34,616 nucleotides of DNA from a virus. A program made the translations under genes and the position numbers. A model generated the notes under the pieces. That model was given only the letters and a program-made list of their open reading frames with translations, was not told where the DNA came from and searched no databases. Position 1 is the stretch's first letter. The number at the start of each line of letters is the position of its first letter. Positions 28,341 through 34,616 of the stretch are shown here, one piece after another. The stretch spans positions 1 to 34,616 of the IMG/VR virus record IMGVR_UViG_3300009182_000185; one strand, 5' to 3'.

Positions 28341-28341
28341 A

Positions 28342-28635
28342 TTAAATTCCTAACACTGTTTTAATAGTAGACATCTTAGGAAGATATATTTTTACACCTG
28401 CTTTTAAATCATAAACAGGATCTTTAATTGTTCGCTTATTTCGAACAGCAAATACCCACCATAGTCTAGAATCTTTATATAAATCATACGCTAACAAATC
28501 TGGACGATTTTCATAAGTATTAGTTAATTCAAATAAAATATCATCACGCTCATTGGGCAAATCTCGAAATGCCATGACATCAAGATATCCATTAGTTACT
28601 GGTGTAGTATAATACGGACTAGTTTTGCTATACAT
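28342..28635 (-). CDS. 53: Baseplate wedge protein gp53-like, 97 aa
   Basis: gp53 sits at the wedge core with gp6 and gp25 and has a LysM-like part. The sequence shows the characteristic 'YENRPDLLAYDLYKDSRLWW' followed by VFAVRNKRTIKDP and a LysM-like C-terminus 'YDLKAGVKIYLPK', similar to gp53 homologues that read 'RPDLLAYxLYgdxxLWWvia'. It is shorter than T4 gp53 (196 aa) but the conserved segment is intact. The ATG at 28635 shares a base with the TAA of the preceding gene (TAATG), and the hub gene starts 1 nt after its stop, so the three are translationally coupled. Confidence 0.88.
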   Translation of the reverse strand: MYSKTSPYYTTPVTNGYLDVMAFRDLPNERDDILFELTNTYENRPDLLAYDLYKDSRLWWVFAVRNKRTIKDPVYDLKAGVKIYLPKMSTIKTVLGI

Positions 28636-29468
28636 TAGATATATCCTTGATTATTATATGTTTTATTAAGATATCCGGTAACTGAAAACCGTTGCATTTC
28701 GTCTCTGCTGTACATCGGTAAACAAGTAACTGAAATAGTCGAGATGGTAGGAACCGAATGTAGTCCGAAACCATTATCAGTTATAAAATAGTCTACACTG
28801 TCTGGTAATTCTACCCTAAAACTTGTAATTGCTACTGGTACATTTCTTAACATCTCTCCAAATGCATCAAGTCTACAAATAGGAGGAGGTGCTCCGCTAT
28901 CAGAATCGCCGGATGTTGCGCCGCCGGATCGCATTCTAGTTAATGCCATTAATAAATGCCTAGTTGCAAGATATACTCCCGCATCTGCTTTGTTTTCAAC
29001 AGAAAATTTTCCAGCAATAGTAATAGGACCAACATTACTTCTTTGATAAAAGTTTATAGCAAAGTTTGAATGTAATGGTGATTGAGCAGCATAATCTGCT
29101 TTGGCTTCATACGATATAGACGGAGTATATGGGAAAATTATTCCACCTATATTGTCTAATGACAATTCATCATTAATTCCGGACGTTACTTGAGTAAGAT
29201 ACTTTGGAGGTACCCTAATCTTAACACGCATGTCTGTGGATGCCGAAGTATCGATACCGTTGGAATCTGTATATTTGTTTACAGTAGGTAAAAATGTTTC
29301 TTTTTCTGCACCTTCTGGTATTCCGGGCACAGATCGTTCCCCAAATGCAGTTGCACCCTGACGTTTAATACGGGCAGCAGCCTGTTCATTTATACTTTGT
29401 CCAGCAGAAGCAATATCAAACCCACTACCCTGTATAACATTACCTAATTCGTCGTATTGGATGGCCAT
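28635..29468 (-). CDS. Baseplate / tail-tube junction protein (gp54/gp48-like), 277 aa
   Basis: First gene of the leftward structural block. A good Shine-Dalgarno (GAGGAA, 9 nt before the ATG) and a late-promoter-like octamer precede it. The central part, 'GGIIFPYTPSISYEAKADYA', 'SPLHSNFAINFYQRSNVGPI', 'TIAGKFSVENKADAGVYLAT' and 'RHLLMALTRM', then 'PPPICRLDAFGEMLRNVPVA' and 'VPTISTISVTCLPMYSRDEM', resembles tail-tube-like proteins annotated as gp54 or gp48 (tube initiator/cap) in T4-like phages of aquatic hosts. These proteins form the platform on which the tube grows. I cannot decide between gp48 and gp54. The N-terminal ~70 residues are Ala/Gly-rich and less conserved in look. Its place beside gp53 and the hub supports a baseplate role. 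Confidence 0.72.
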   Translation of the reverse strand: MAIQYDELGNVIQGSGFDIASAGQSINEQAAARIKRQGATAFGERSVPGIPEGAEKETFLPTVNKYTDSNGIDTSASTDMRVKIRVPPKYLTQVTSGINDELSLDNIGGIIFPYTPSISYEAKADYAAQSPLHSNFAINFYQRSNVGPITIAGKFSVENKADAGVYLATRHLLMALTRMRSGGATSGDSDSGAPPPICRLDAFGEMLRNVPVAITSFRVELPDSVDYFITDNGFGLHSVPTISTISVTCLPMYSRDEMQRFSVTGYLNKTYNNQGYI

Positions 29469-29491
29469 AATCTAAAATTCCTCGTATAGTG

Positions 29492-29499
29492 TATTTAAC
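29492..29499 (-). promoter_or_regulatory. Late-promoter-like octamer GTTAAATA before the structural block
   Basis: The minus strand reads GTTAAATA, two mismatches from TATAAATA. T4 spacing places initiation near 29486, giving an ~18-nt leader that contains the GAGGAA Shine-Dalgarno of the first structural gene. Position and leader length fit better than the match itself. Confidence 0.4.
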
Positions 29500-29517
29500 T
29501 AATAAATAAACTGCCCA

Positions 29518-29561
29518 TATAACATTGTTGACATTGGCAAAATCCATGTTATAATGTTATA
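29518..29561. repeat. Inverted repeat flanking the divergent promoter
   Basis: TATAACATT (29518-29526) is the exact reverse complement of AATGTTATA (29553-29561), with 26 nt between. The left arm lies just upstream of the -35 box and the right arm overlaps the end of the -10 box, so a dimeric repressor could bind both. It could also be chance in A+T-rich DNA. Confidence 0.5.
29528..29555 (+). promoter_or_regulatory. Consensus sigma-70 promoter for the late sigma factor operon
   Basis: TTGACA (29528-29533) and TATAAT (29550-29555) both match the consensus fully and are separated by 16 bp. Transcription would start near 29562, about 24 nt before the ATG of the gp55-like gene. This is a host-type early promoter, suited to making the late sigma factor and recombination proteins before the late switch. 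Confidence 0.8.
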
Positions 29562-29585
29562 ACCAGGAGAATAATTATAACAACA

Positions 29586-30497
29586 ATGCCCACACATATA
29601 TCCGTGACCGGAAAAAGAGTAAAGTATCTCAATAATAGGGACTTATTATCAGAGATACATAAAAGTAAATGCTCTTTCAGCAGCTATACAGATCCCGCAT
29701 ATCAACAACATGATATAATCTTAACAAGTTTAGATAAAGTTAACATTAGAACTATAGCAGATGCAAAAAGAGCTCGTGCAAAAAGACAAGGTATACTAGC
29801 ATTTGGTGCAGCAAGAATCGCAGGTGATAAAAAAATTAAACTTGCAGAATGCACTGAGGACTATACAACCATTGCAAAGACCGATGTTATTATTCGTATT
29901 ATGACATTTGATCATATTCCACTAGCACCAGGTCGTAAGAAGACACTCAAAAATACCGCAGACAGTCATGAGAAAGTAAACTTTCCACCTTTTCAACATT
30001 GGAAATTTAACGACGCAGGTGAATTGATCTGTGTAGGTAAGAGTCATTGGAAAGGTGATATTGAAACTGGTAAGTTTTCTAAAGATCACGGCCGCATTAC
30101 TGAGAACTTAGGCAAGATGTTTATCAAACTAAGTGAACGGTATGCACAGAGAAGCAACTGGCGTGGATATACTTACAACGAAGAAATGCGTGGTCAAGCA
30201 ATTCTACAACTAAGTCAAATTGGTCTACAATTTGATGAAAGTAAATCAGAGAATCCTTTTGCATATTATACCGCAGCAGTGACTAACTCGTTTACTCGTG
30301 TTCTAAACATTGAAAAGAAGAATCAAAATATTCGTGATGATATGTTAGAAGAACACGGTCTTACTCCAAGTATGACTCGACAATATAAACAAGAGTATGC
30401 CGAAGAAACCGCACGGCAAGCAGAACTATACAAACACTTTAGACAACCTAAGTCAGAAGAAACCAGTATAGAAGATGATGAGCAAACTGACCTTTGA
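29586..30497 (+). CDS. 55: gp55-like sigma factor for late transcription, 303 aa
   Basis: Directs RNA polymerase to TATAAATA-type late promoters, as T4 gp55 does with gp33 and the gp45 clamp. N-terminal 'VKYLNNRDLLSEI' corresponds to T4 'YNYVNNKELLQAI'. The sigma core is at about 170-255: 'RITENLGKMFIKLSERYAQR', 'NWRGYTYNEEMRGQAILQL', 'FDESKSENPFAYYTAAVTNS', then 'FTRVLNIEKKNQNIRDD', which parallels T4 'FSGYTQSWKQEMIADGIE...KNPHAYITQ'. T4 gp55 is 185 aa; here residues about 30-170 form an extra, basic segment (KRARAKRQG, GRKKTLKN) with a 'WKFNDAGELICVGKSHWK' patch. The C-terminus is acidic (SIEDDEQTDL) but I do not see the hydrophobic clamp-binding epitope of T4 gp55 (SLDFLYE). AGGAG lies 16 nt before the ATG, longer than usual spacing. 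Confidence 0.9.
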   Translation: MPTHISVTGKRVKYLNNRDLLSEIHKSKCSFSSYTDPAYQQHDIILTSLDKVNIRTIADAKRARAKRQGILAFGAARIAGDKKIKLAECTEDYTTIAKTDVIIRIMTFDHIPLAPGRKKTLKNTADSHEKVNFPPFQHWKFNDAGELICVGKSHWKGDIETGKFSKDHGRITENLGKMFIKLSERYAQRSNWRGYTYNEEMRGQAILQLSQIGLQFDESKSENPFAYYTAAVTNSFTRVLNIEKKNQNIRDDMLEEHGLTPSMTRQYKQEYAEETARQAELYKHFRQPKSEETSIEDDEQTDL

Positions 30498-30522
30498 CTT
30501 TTAAATTTCTATCTGCTAAACT
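30494..30522 (+). promoter_or_regulatory. Possible weak promoter before gp47
   Basis: TTGACT (30494-30499), 17 bp, TAAACT (30517-30522): 5 of 6 and 4 of 6 consensus bases. The -35 box overlaps the gp55 stop codon. It could give the recombination genes extra expression, but read-through from the upstream promoter is sufficient. Confidence 0.3.
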
Positions 30523-30541
30523 CGTTATTAGGAGATAACTA

Positions 30542-31555
30542 ATGGCGTTGTTTAAGAAAGTAGCATGTTTTACAGATATACATTTTGGTCTAAAGTCCAA
30601 TAGCAGCACTCACTTACGTGACTGTGAAGAATTTGTAGATTGGTTTATTGCAGAATCTCAGAAAGAAGGGTGTGAAACTTGTATTTTTCTGGGCGACTGG
30701 AGTCACAATCGTAACAGTCTTAATCTGTTTACATTGGATTCCAGTCTGAGATGTCTTGAAAAACTAGGCGCTGCATTTGAGCAGTTCTTTTGGTTTCCAG
30801 GTAATCACGATCTGTTCTACAAAGACAAGCGTGACATTCATTCTAGTGCCTTTGGTCGGCACATTCCAGGAGTTACCGTTGTAGATGGTATTACAACTCT
30901 TGATGATGTCACCCTTGTACCTTGGCTAGTGGGCGATGAGTGGAAATCAATGAAGGACATCAAGAGCAAATATGTATTTGGTCATTTTGAATTGCCCAAG
31001 TTCTTTATGAATGCCATGGTACAGATGCCCGATCACGGTGAATTACGGGCAGAAGACTTTAACGGCCCTGACTATATATTCAGCGGGCACTTCCATAAAC
31101 GTCAAACTAATAACAATGTAATATATATTGGTAATGCATTTCCACACAATTTTGCCGATACATGGGATGATGCTAGAGGGATGATGACTTTAGAATGGGG
31201 AGGTAAACCTCAATTTATTGATTGGCCCAACTGCCCCAAGTATAGAACCGTTAAACTTAGCGACTTAATTGATAACGCTGAAACTATTATGAAGTCTAAG
31301 ATGCATATCAAAGTAAATCTTGACATTGATATCAGTTACGAAGAAGCAAACTTCATTAAAGAAACTTTTATTCGTGATTACGACATCCGCGAAATTAGTC
31401 TTATCCAAGATAAAACTAATATGGAGGGCACAATTGAAGATAATCCAGATGCACAATTTGAAAGTGTGGATCAAATTGTCACAGAGCAATTGATCAATAT
31501 CGACAGCGAACAATTTGATAAATCAACTTTACTAGAAATCTATAATAATTTATAA
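30542..31555 (+). CDS. 47: Recombination endonuclease subunit gp47 (Mre11/SbcD-like), 337 aa
   Basis: Nuclease subunit of the gp46-gp47 complex, which processes double-strand breaks for recombination-dependent replication. All calcineurin-like phosphoesterase motifs are visible: D12-x-H14 (CFTDIHFG), G51-D52-x-x-H55 (LGDWSH), GNHD at 87-90, H148 (FGHFE) and GHFH at 182-185. These bind two Mn ions in Mre11. Length is almost that of T4 gp47 (339 aa). The start is fixed by AGGAG (30530-30534), 7 nt before the ATG. The TAA stop overlaps the ATG of gp46 by one base (TAATG), so the two subunits are coupled for stoichiometric synthesis. Confidence 0.95.
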   Translation: MALFKKVACFTDIHFGLKSNSSTHLRDCEEFVDWFIAESQKEGCETCIFLGDWSHNRNSLNLFTLDSSLRCLEKLGAAFEQFFWFPGNHDLFYKDKRDIHSSAFGRHIPGVTVVDGITTLDDVTLVPWLVGDEWKSMKDIKSKYVFGHFELPKFFMNAMVQMPDHGELRAEDFNGPDYIFSGHFHKRQTNNNVIYIGNAFPHNFADTWDDARGMMTLEWGGKPQFIDWPNCPKYRTVKLSDLIDNAETIMKSKMHIKVNLDIDISYEEANFIKETFIRDYDIREISLIQDKTNMEGTIEDNPDAQFESVDQIVTEQLINIDSEQFDKSTLLEIYNNL

Positions 31556-33333
31556 TGTTTCAACTTAAAAATATAACTGTGAAAAATTTTATGAGCGTGG
31601 GTAACCAGACTCAAGCTGTAGACTTTGACAAGCAGGCACTAACATTGGTGCTAGGCAGCAATCTTGATCTAGGGGGTGATGATACGGGCTCTCGCAACGG
31701 TACTGGAAAAACTACAATTGTCAATGCCTTATCATATGCCCTATATGGGCAAGCACTTACTAATATTAAGAAAGAAAACTTAATTAACAAGACTAACGGT
31801 AAAGCCATGTTGGTCACTGTGGAGTTTATAAAGAATAATGTCAAATATCGCATCGAGCGAGGACGTAAACCAAATGTTCTTAAGTTATTTGTCAACGACG
31901 ATCAAATAAAAACTAGCGAAAGCGAAGATGATAGTCAGGGAGACAGCAGAGAAACACAAAAAGCCATTGAGCAGATGTTGGAAATGAGTCATACTATGTT
32001 CAAACATCTTGTTGCATTGAATACATATACAGAACCGTTCTTGAGTATGAAGGCTGCGGATCAGCGTGAAGTCATTGAACAACTGTTAGGTATTACTCTG
32101 TTAAGTGAAAAAGCAGAATCATTAAAGATTTTAGTTAAAGAAAGCAAAGATCTTATACAACAAGAAACATTTAAAATTGAAGGTATTAAAGCCGCAAACG
32201 AAAATGTTCAAAAAAGTATTGATAGCCTGGGTATTAAAAGCAATGCATGGGATACAAAGAAAGAAACAGACATTGAAAATTTAGGTCGTGCTATGATGCG
32301 ACTTGAAAATGTCGATATTGAATCTGAGTTAACTGCACATACACTACTTAAACAATGGAAAGAACAGAATGTTAAGATACAAAATCTTAATAAACAACGT
32401 GCAACATTAGAATCTGCGCTAGGGCAAGCTGAAAAAACTGTTAAGAAGTATGAAAAAGAACTAGCAAGTTTAGCAAACAAGACTTGTCATGCTTGCGAAC
32501 AAGAACTCCATGATCATAAACATGAAGAAATGACCAATGCTGCTGTGCAAAGTTTAGGCGAGGCAATGAAATACTTTGATAAAGTGTCCCAGGACTTACT
32601 AAAAATTGTAGATGAATTAGGTACAGGTAAACAATCGCGTATGCCTACTACATTTTATGATACAGAAGCAGAAGCGTTAGGACATAAAAACAATCTAGAG
32701 GGACTTGAAAAAAGTTTAACTGCAAAGATTGAAGAAAATAATCCCTATCAAGAACAAATTGTTGAATTAAAAAAGACTGCAATTCAAGAAATCAATTGGG
32801 AAAGAATAAACGACCTAACAAAAATTAAAGACCATCAAGAGTTTTTACATAAACTATTAACCAACAAGGATAGTTTTATCCGTAAAAAGATTATTGATCA
32901 AAACCTAAGCTACTTAAACAAGCGATTGAGTTATTATATCGATAAATTAGGTTTGCCCCATCGTGTGGTATTTCAGAACGATCTTAGTGTAGAGATTACT
33001 CAGCTGGGACAAGATTTAGATTTTGATAATTTATCACGTGGCGAACGTAATCGATTAATTTTATCAATGAGTTTTGCCTTTAGAGATGTATGGGAAGGGT
33101 TGTATCAAAGTATTAATTTATTGTTTATTGATGAGTTAGTCGATGCTGGCATGGATGCTGCTGGCGTAGAAAGTGCTCTAGCGGTCCTAAAAAAGATGGC
33201 CAGAGAACGCAATAAGAATATATACTTAATATCACACAAGGATGAGTTAATTGGCAGGGTTAATAATGTTCTAAGAGTTATTAAAGAGAACGGATTCACC
33301 AGCTATAGCAACGATATTGATTATGTCGAATGA
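31555..33333 (+). CDS. 46: Recombination endonuclease subunit gp46 (Rad50/SbcC-like ATPase), 592 aa
   Basis: ABC-type ATPase partner of gp47. The Walker A motif is at residues 45-54 (GSRNGTGKTT, K52). Long coiled-coil arms surround a zinc hook 'CHAC' near residues 310-315. The ABC signature 'LSRGER' is near 490, Walker B 'INLLFIDELVD' near 520 and the H-loop 'ISHKDE' near 558. The tip cysteine pair implies dimerisation through Zn as in Rad50. Slightly longer than T4 gp46 (560 aa). The arms have normal heptad-like Lys/Glu/Leu-rich composition. It overlaps gp47 by 1 nt upstream and the next small gene by 11 nt downstream. Confidence 0.95.
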   Translation: MFQLKNITVKNFMSVGNQTQAVDFDKQALTLVLGSNLDLGGDDTGSRNGTGKTTIVNALSYALYGQALTNIKKENLINKTNGKAMLVTVEFIKNNVKYRIERGRKPNVLKLFVNDDQIKTSESEDDSQGDSRETQKAIEQMLEMSHTMFKHLVALNTYTEPFLSMKAADQREVIEQLLGITLLSEKAESLKILVKESKDLIQQETFKIEGIKAANENVQKSIDSLGIKSNAWDTKKETDIENLGRAMMRLENVDIESELTAHTLLKQWKEQNVKIQNLNKQRATLESALGQAEKTVKKYEKELASLANKTCHACEQELHDHKHEEMTNAAVQSLGEAMKYFDKVSQDLLKIVDELGTGKQSRMPTTFYDTEAEALGHKNNLEGLEKSLTAKIEENNPYQEQIVELKKTAIQEINWERINDLTKIKDHQEFLHKLLTNKDSFIRKKIIDQNLSYLNKRLSYYIDKLGLPHRVVFQNDLSVEITQLGQDLDFDNLSRGERNRLILSMSFAFRDVWEGLYQSINLLFIDELVDAGMDAAGVESALAVLKKMARERNKNIYLISHKDELIGRVNNVLRVIKENGFTSYSNDIDYVE

Positions 33334-33631
33334 AGAATTAGAAAAATATAAAGCGTTATATTCAGAATTAGTCTCCCACTTTGTAGATTTACATAACTAT
33401 CATCATAAGTTTATAGAATGGCCTAGCACATTCCATGGTCCTAGAGCCCGTAAAAGCATTAATGAAATGATTGATGTGGCTATAAAGTTACGAAGATTGT
33501 CTGCTACTGTGAGTAGAGAACATGAAAAAAATGTACTTGAAGGGCGCAGAGCAGAAAAGAAAGAGAAGGCAAGAGTTAAAAGATTGCCAAAACAACGAGT
33601 AAAGTTGAAAAAGGAAAATAAAAATGAATAA
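33323..33631 (+). CDS. Small basic protein, 102 aa (function unknown)
   Basis: The ATG at 33323 is used rather than a TTG 6 nt upstream; the start lies inside the last codons of gp46 (11-nt overlap), pointing to translational coupling. The N-terminal half (MSNEELEKYKALYSELVSHF) is helical and amphipathic. The C-terminal third is strongly basic (RRAEKKEKARVKRLPKQRVK). A central segment, 'RARKSINEMIDVAIKLRR', aligns with 'RARKALAEMSKLIKARRNE' of the next gene, so the two look like diverged tandem paralogues. A DNA-binding or nucleoid-associated role is inferred from charge and this relation only. Confidence 0.7.
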   Translation: MSNEELEKYKALYSELVSHFVDLHNYHHKFIEWPSTFHGPRARKSINEMIDVAIKLRRLSATVSREHEKNVLEGRRAEKKEKARVKRLPKQRVKLKKENKNE

Positions 33632-33824
33632 CACATTAGACCAATTAAAAACACAATACGAAGAATTTTTGACAGAAGACACAAAATTCACAGCGGGCAA
33701 TGCCGCAGCAGGAACCCGTGCTCGCAAAGCATTAGCCGAGATGAGCAAGTTGATCAAAGCACGCCGTAACGAAATTACTGCTGAAAAGAATGCACGGGCT
33801 GAAGCCAAAAAGGCCGGCAAGTAA
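33624..33824 (+). CDS. Histone H1-like (Hc1-type) small basic protein, 66 aa
   Basis: A strong AAGGA lies 8 nt before the ATG at 33624, which overlaps the end of the previous gene by 8 nt. The sequence is a helical hairpin: 'TLDQLKTQYEEFLTED' then 'GNAAAGTRARKALAEMSKLI' and a Lys/Arg/Ala-rich tail. The 'G-N-x-A-A-x-x-R-x-R-K/T' centre resembles chlamydial histone H1-like Hc1 proteins and related phage proteins, suggesting binding or compaction of DNA. Its position after gp46 and before a nuclease fits a DNA-metabolism operon. The Hc1 relation is by eye on a short sequence. Confidence 0.72.
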   Translation: MNNTLDQLKTQYEEFLTEDTKFTAGNAAAGTRARKALAEMSKLIKARRNEITAEKNARAEAKKAGK

Positions 33825-33827
33825 ATT

Positions 33828-34256
33828 ATGTCATGGTACTATCAAGGTACCTTAGTTGAACAGCTGCCAGAAGATTGTGTTGGTTATGTTTACTGTATAG
33901 TAAATTTAACTAATGGTAGGAAATACATTGGCAAAAAATTAGCAAAGTTTTCAAAGACTAGCTATAAAACAGTAAAACTCAAGAATGGCACCAAAAAGAA
34001 AAAGCGAGTTCGAAGCAAAATTGATTCGGACTGGCAAGAATATTGGGGTAGTAGCCCCAATCTTCAGGCAGATATAGATACATTAGGCAAAGAAAATTTC
34101 ACAAGAGAAATACTGCATTACTGTAACAGTAAGGCAGTAACATCCTACATTGAGGCCCGCGAACAATTCGACCGCAAAGTATTAGAATCCGACGATTACT
34201 ATAATGGTATTATAAATTGTCGGATACATGGCTCACACATCAAAGACAAAATTTAG
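33828..34256 (+). CDS. GIY-YIG-type endonuclease, 142 aa
   Basis: The N-terminal core has the family signature 'GYVYCIVNLTNGRKYIGKK' (G19, Y22, Y33-I34-G35). A basic loop follows (KLKNGTKKKKRVRSK) and then 'SDWQEYWGSS' with 'LGKENFTREILHYC', and 'YIEAREQF' where the metal-binding Glu (about E108 or E111) would lie. These nucleases cut DNA with one divalent metal. No separate DNA-recognition domain is present, unlike I-TevI or Seg homing enzymes, so it could be a stand-alone recombination or repair nuclease rather than a selfish element. It starts 3 nt after the previous stop and is probably in the same operon. No strong Shine-Dalgarno is evident beyond the coupled context. Confidence 0.78.
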   Translation: MSWYYQGTLVEQLPEDCVGYVYCIVNLTNGRKYIGKKLAKFSKTSYKTVKLKNGTKKKKRVRSKIDSDWQEYWGSSPNLQADIDTLGKENFTREILHYCNSKAVTSYIEAREQFDRKVLESDDYYNGIINCRIHGSHIKDKI

Positions 34257-34261
34257 GCTCA

Positions 34262-34616
34262 ATTAATCGGTTATAGCTTGCACTGGCTAATTTCTAGTGC
34301 CCGGAAACCTGGATCTTGGATCACAGGGAGGGAAAACTCTTGCCGATAAGAGTGCTCAATCAGTATCCTTAACAGGACCACGATCGCAAAATGCCTGCGG
34401 TTTGATTGTTTGAATAGAGTTAAAAGTAAGGCCCAAGGATGGAGTAACAAACATAAACTCCACGCTTTACAAATATGATAGCGTATATTTGTAAGCCGCC
34501 GTTGAATAAGACAGAATGAACAGGTATCGGTCAACCGCCTGTGATAGCAGCAATGCTTGTAGTTCTAACGCTGTGTGACTGTGCTACTCAGATAATGCCC
34601 AGTTTTTTCTTAGCCC
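34262..34616 (+). ncRNA. Candidate structured non-coding RNA (strand and right end uncertain)
   Basis: No credible ORF lies after 34256. G+C is about 43% (hand count), above neighbouring genes. Consecutive stems: 34280-34284/34296-34300; 34308-34315/34319-34327 (8 bp, one bulged A); 34336-34341/34348-34353 (6 bp, loop GCCGAT); 34366-34369/34374-34377; 34382-34388/34396-34402 (7 bp with two G-T wobbles); 34440-34445/34457-34462; 34464-34476/34485-34496 (12 bp with one bulged T); 34520-34530/34535-34542 (TCAA tetraloop, 3-nt bulge). Such density of short perfect stems in a gene-free stretch suggests a folded RNA. Orientation is taken from the upstream plus-strand genes. A T-run at 34603-34608 may mark a 3' end. 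It matches no RNA class I can name: no tRNA, tmRNA or group I intron core was seen. Confidence 0.5.
34578..34608 (+). terminator. Weak possible terminator: T-run after a short stem
   Basis: ACTG (34578-34581) can pair with CAGT (34600-34603), directly followed by further T residues to 34608. The stem is short and the loop 18 nt, so it would be a poor intrinsic terminator on its own. It is listed because it would be a natural end for the candidate RNA or for the plus-strand operon. Confidence 0.25.

Noticed and set aside
33317-33322. TTG start adding two residues to the 102-aa protein
   Set aside because: An ATG lies 6 nt downstream and neither has a clear Shine-Dalgarno; ATG is preferred.
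34211-34218. TATAAATT on the plus strand as a late promoter for the candidate RNA
   Set aside because: One mismatch from the octamer, inside the end of the nuclease gene, and such strings are expected by chance in A+T-rich DNA; not enough to list as a feature.
34271-34534. 87-aa minus-strand ORF in the right-end gap
   Set aside because: No Shine-Dalgarno, Cys/Leu-rich translation with no recognisable domain, opposite to the adjacent operon, and it runs across the hairpins; most likely a chance frame.
34262-34616. Group I intron, tRNA or tmRNA in the right-end gap
   Set aside because: No conserved intron core (P/Q/R/S elements), no tRNA T-arm or acceptor pairing and no tmRNA tag frame could be found by eye.

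Overview
The window is part of the genome of a T4-like contractile-tailed bacteriophage (myovirus). The evidence is gene content: baseplate wedge proteins resembling gp6, gp25 and gp53, a gp5-type spike with a lysozyme domain, a gp55-type late sigma factor, and the gp47/gp46 recombination nuclease pair. The DNA is A+T-rich. The architecture, especially the giant structural protein downstream of gp6 and the paralogous fibre proteins, resembles environmental 'far-T4' phages of aquatic bacteria more than coliphage T4. The host cannot be read from the sequence.

Left part (1-29468, minus strand, read right to left): one nearly gap-free late morphogenesis block. In transcription order it holds a tail-tube/baseplate junction protein (gp54/gp48-like), gp53, a large probable hub protein (1167 aa), the gp5-like spike with a C-terminal GH19 lysozyme, gp25, gp6, a 4856-aa structural protein that alone takes 42% of the window, a small structural protein, and three related fibre proteins (585, 326 and at least 229 aa, the last cut by the window edge). 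Genes abut or overlap by a base, as in an operon. Octamers resembling the T4 late promoter TATAAATA lie in front of several of them.

Divergent control region (29469-29585): a consensus sigma-70 promoter (TTGACA, 16 bp, TATAAT) reads rightward inside a 9-bp inverted repeat. A late-promoter-like octamer reads leftward. The host polymerase could thus make the late sigma factor, which would then switch on the leftward structural block.

Right part (29586-34256, plus strand): the gp55-like sigma factor, gp47 (Mre11-like) and gp46 (Rad50-like), two small Lys/Arg-rich paralogues (the second resembling histone H1-like Hc1 proteins), and a GIY-YIG-type nuclease. The genes are tightly coupled.

Right end (34257-34616): no credible gene, but a series of consecutive hairpins in DNA that is richer in G+C (about 43%, hand count) than its surroundings. 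I interpret it as a candidate structured non-coding RNA, possibly running past the window. This region, the giant protein with an integrin-type FG-GAP propeller, and the rearranged spike protein are the most interesting parts.
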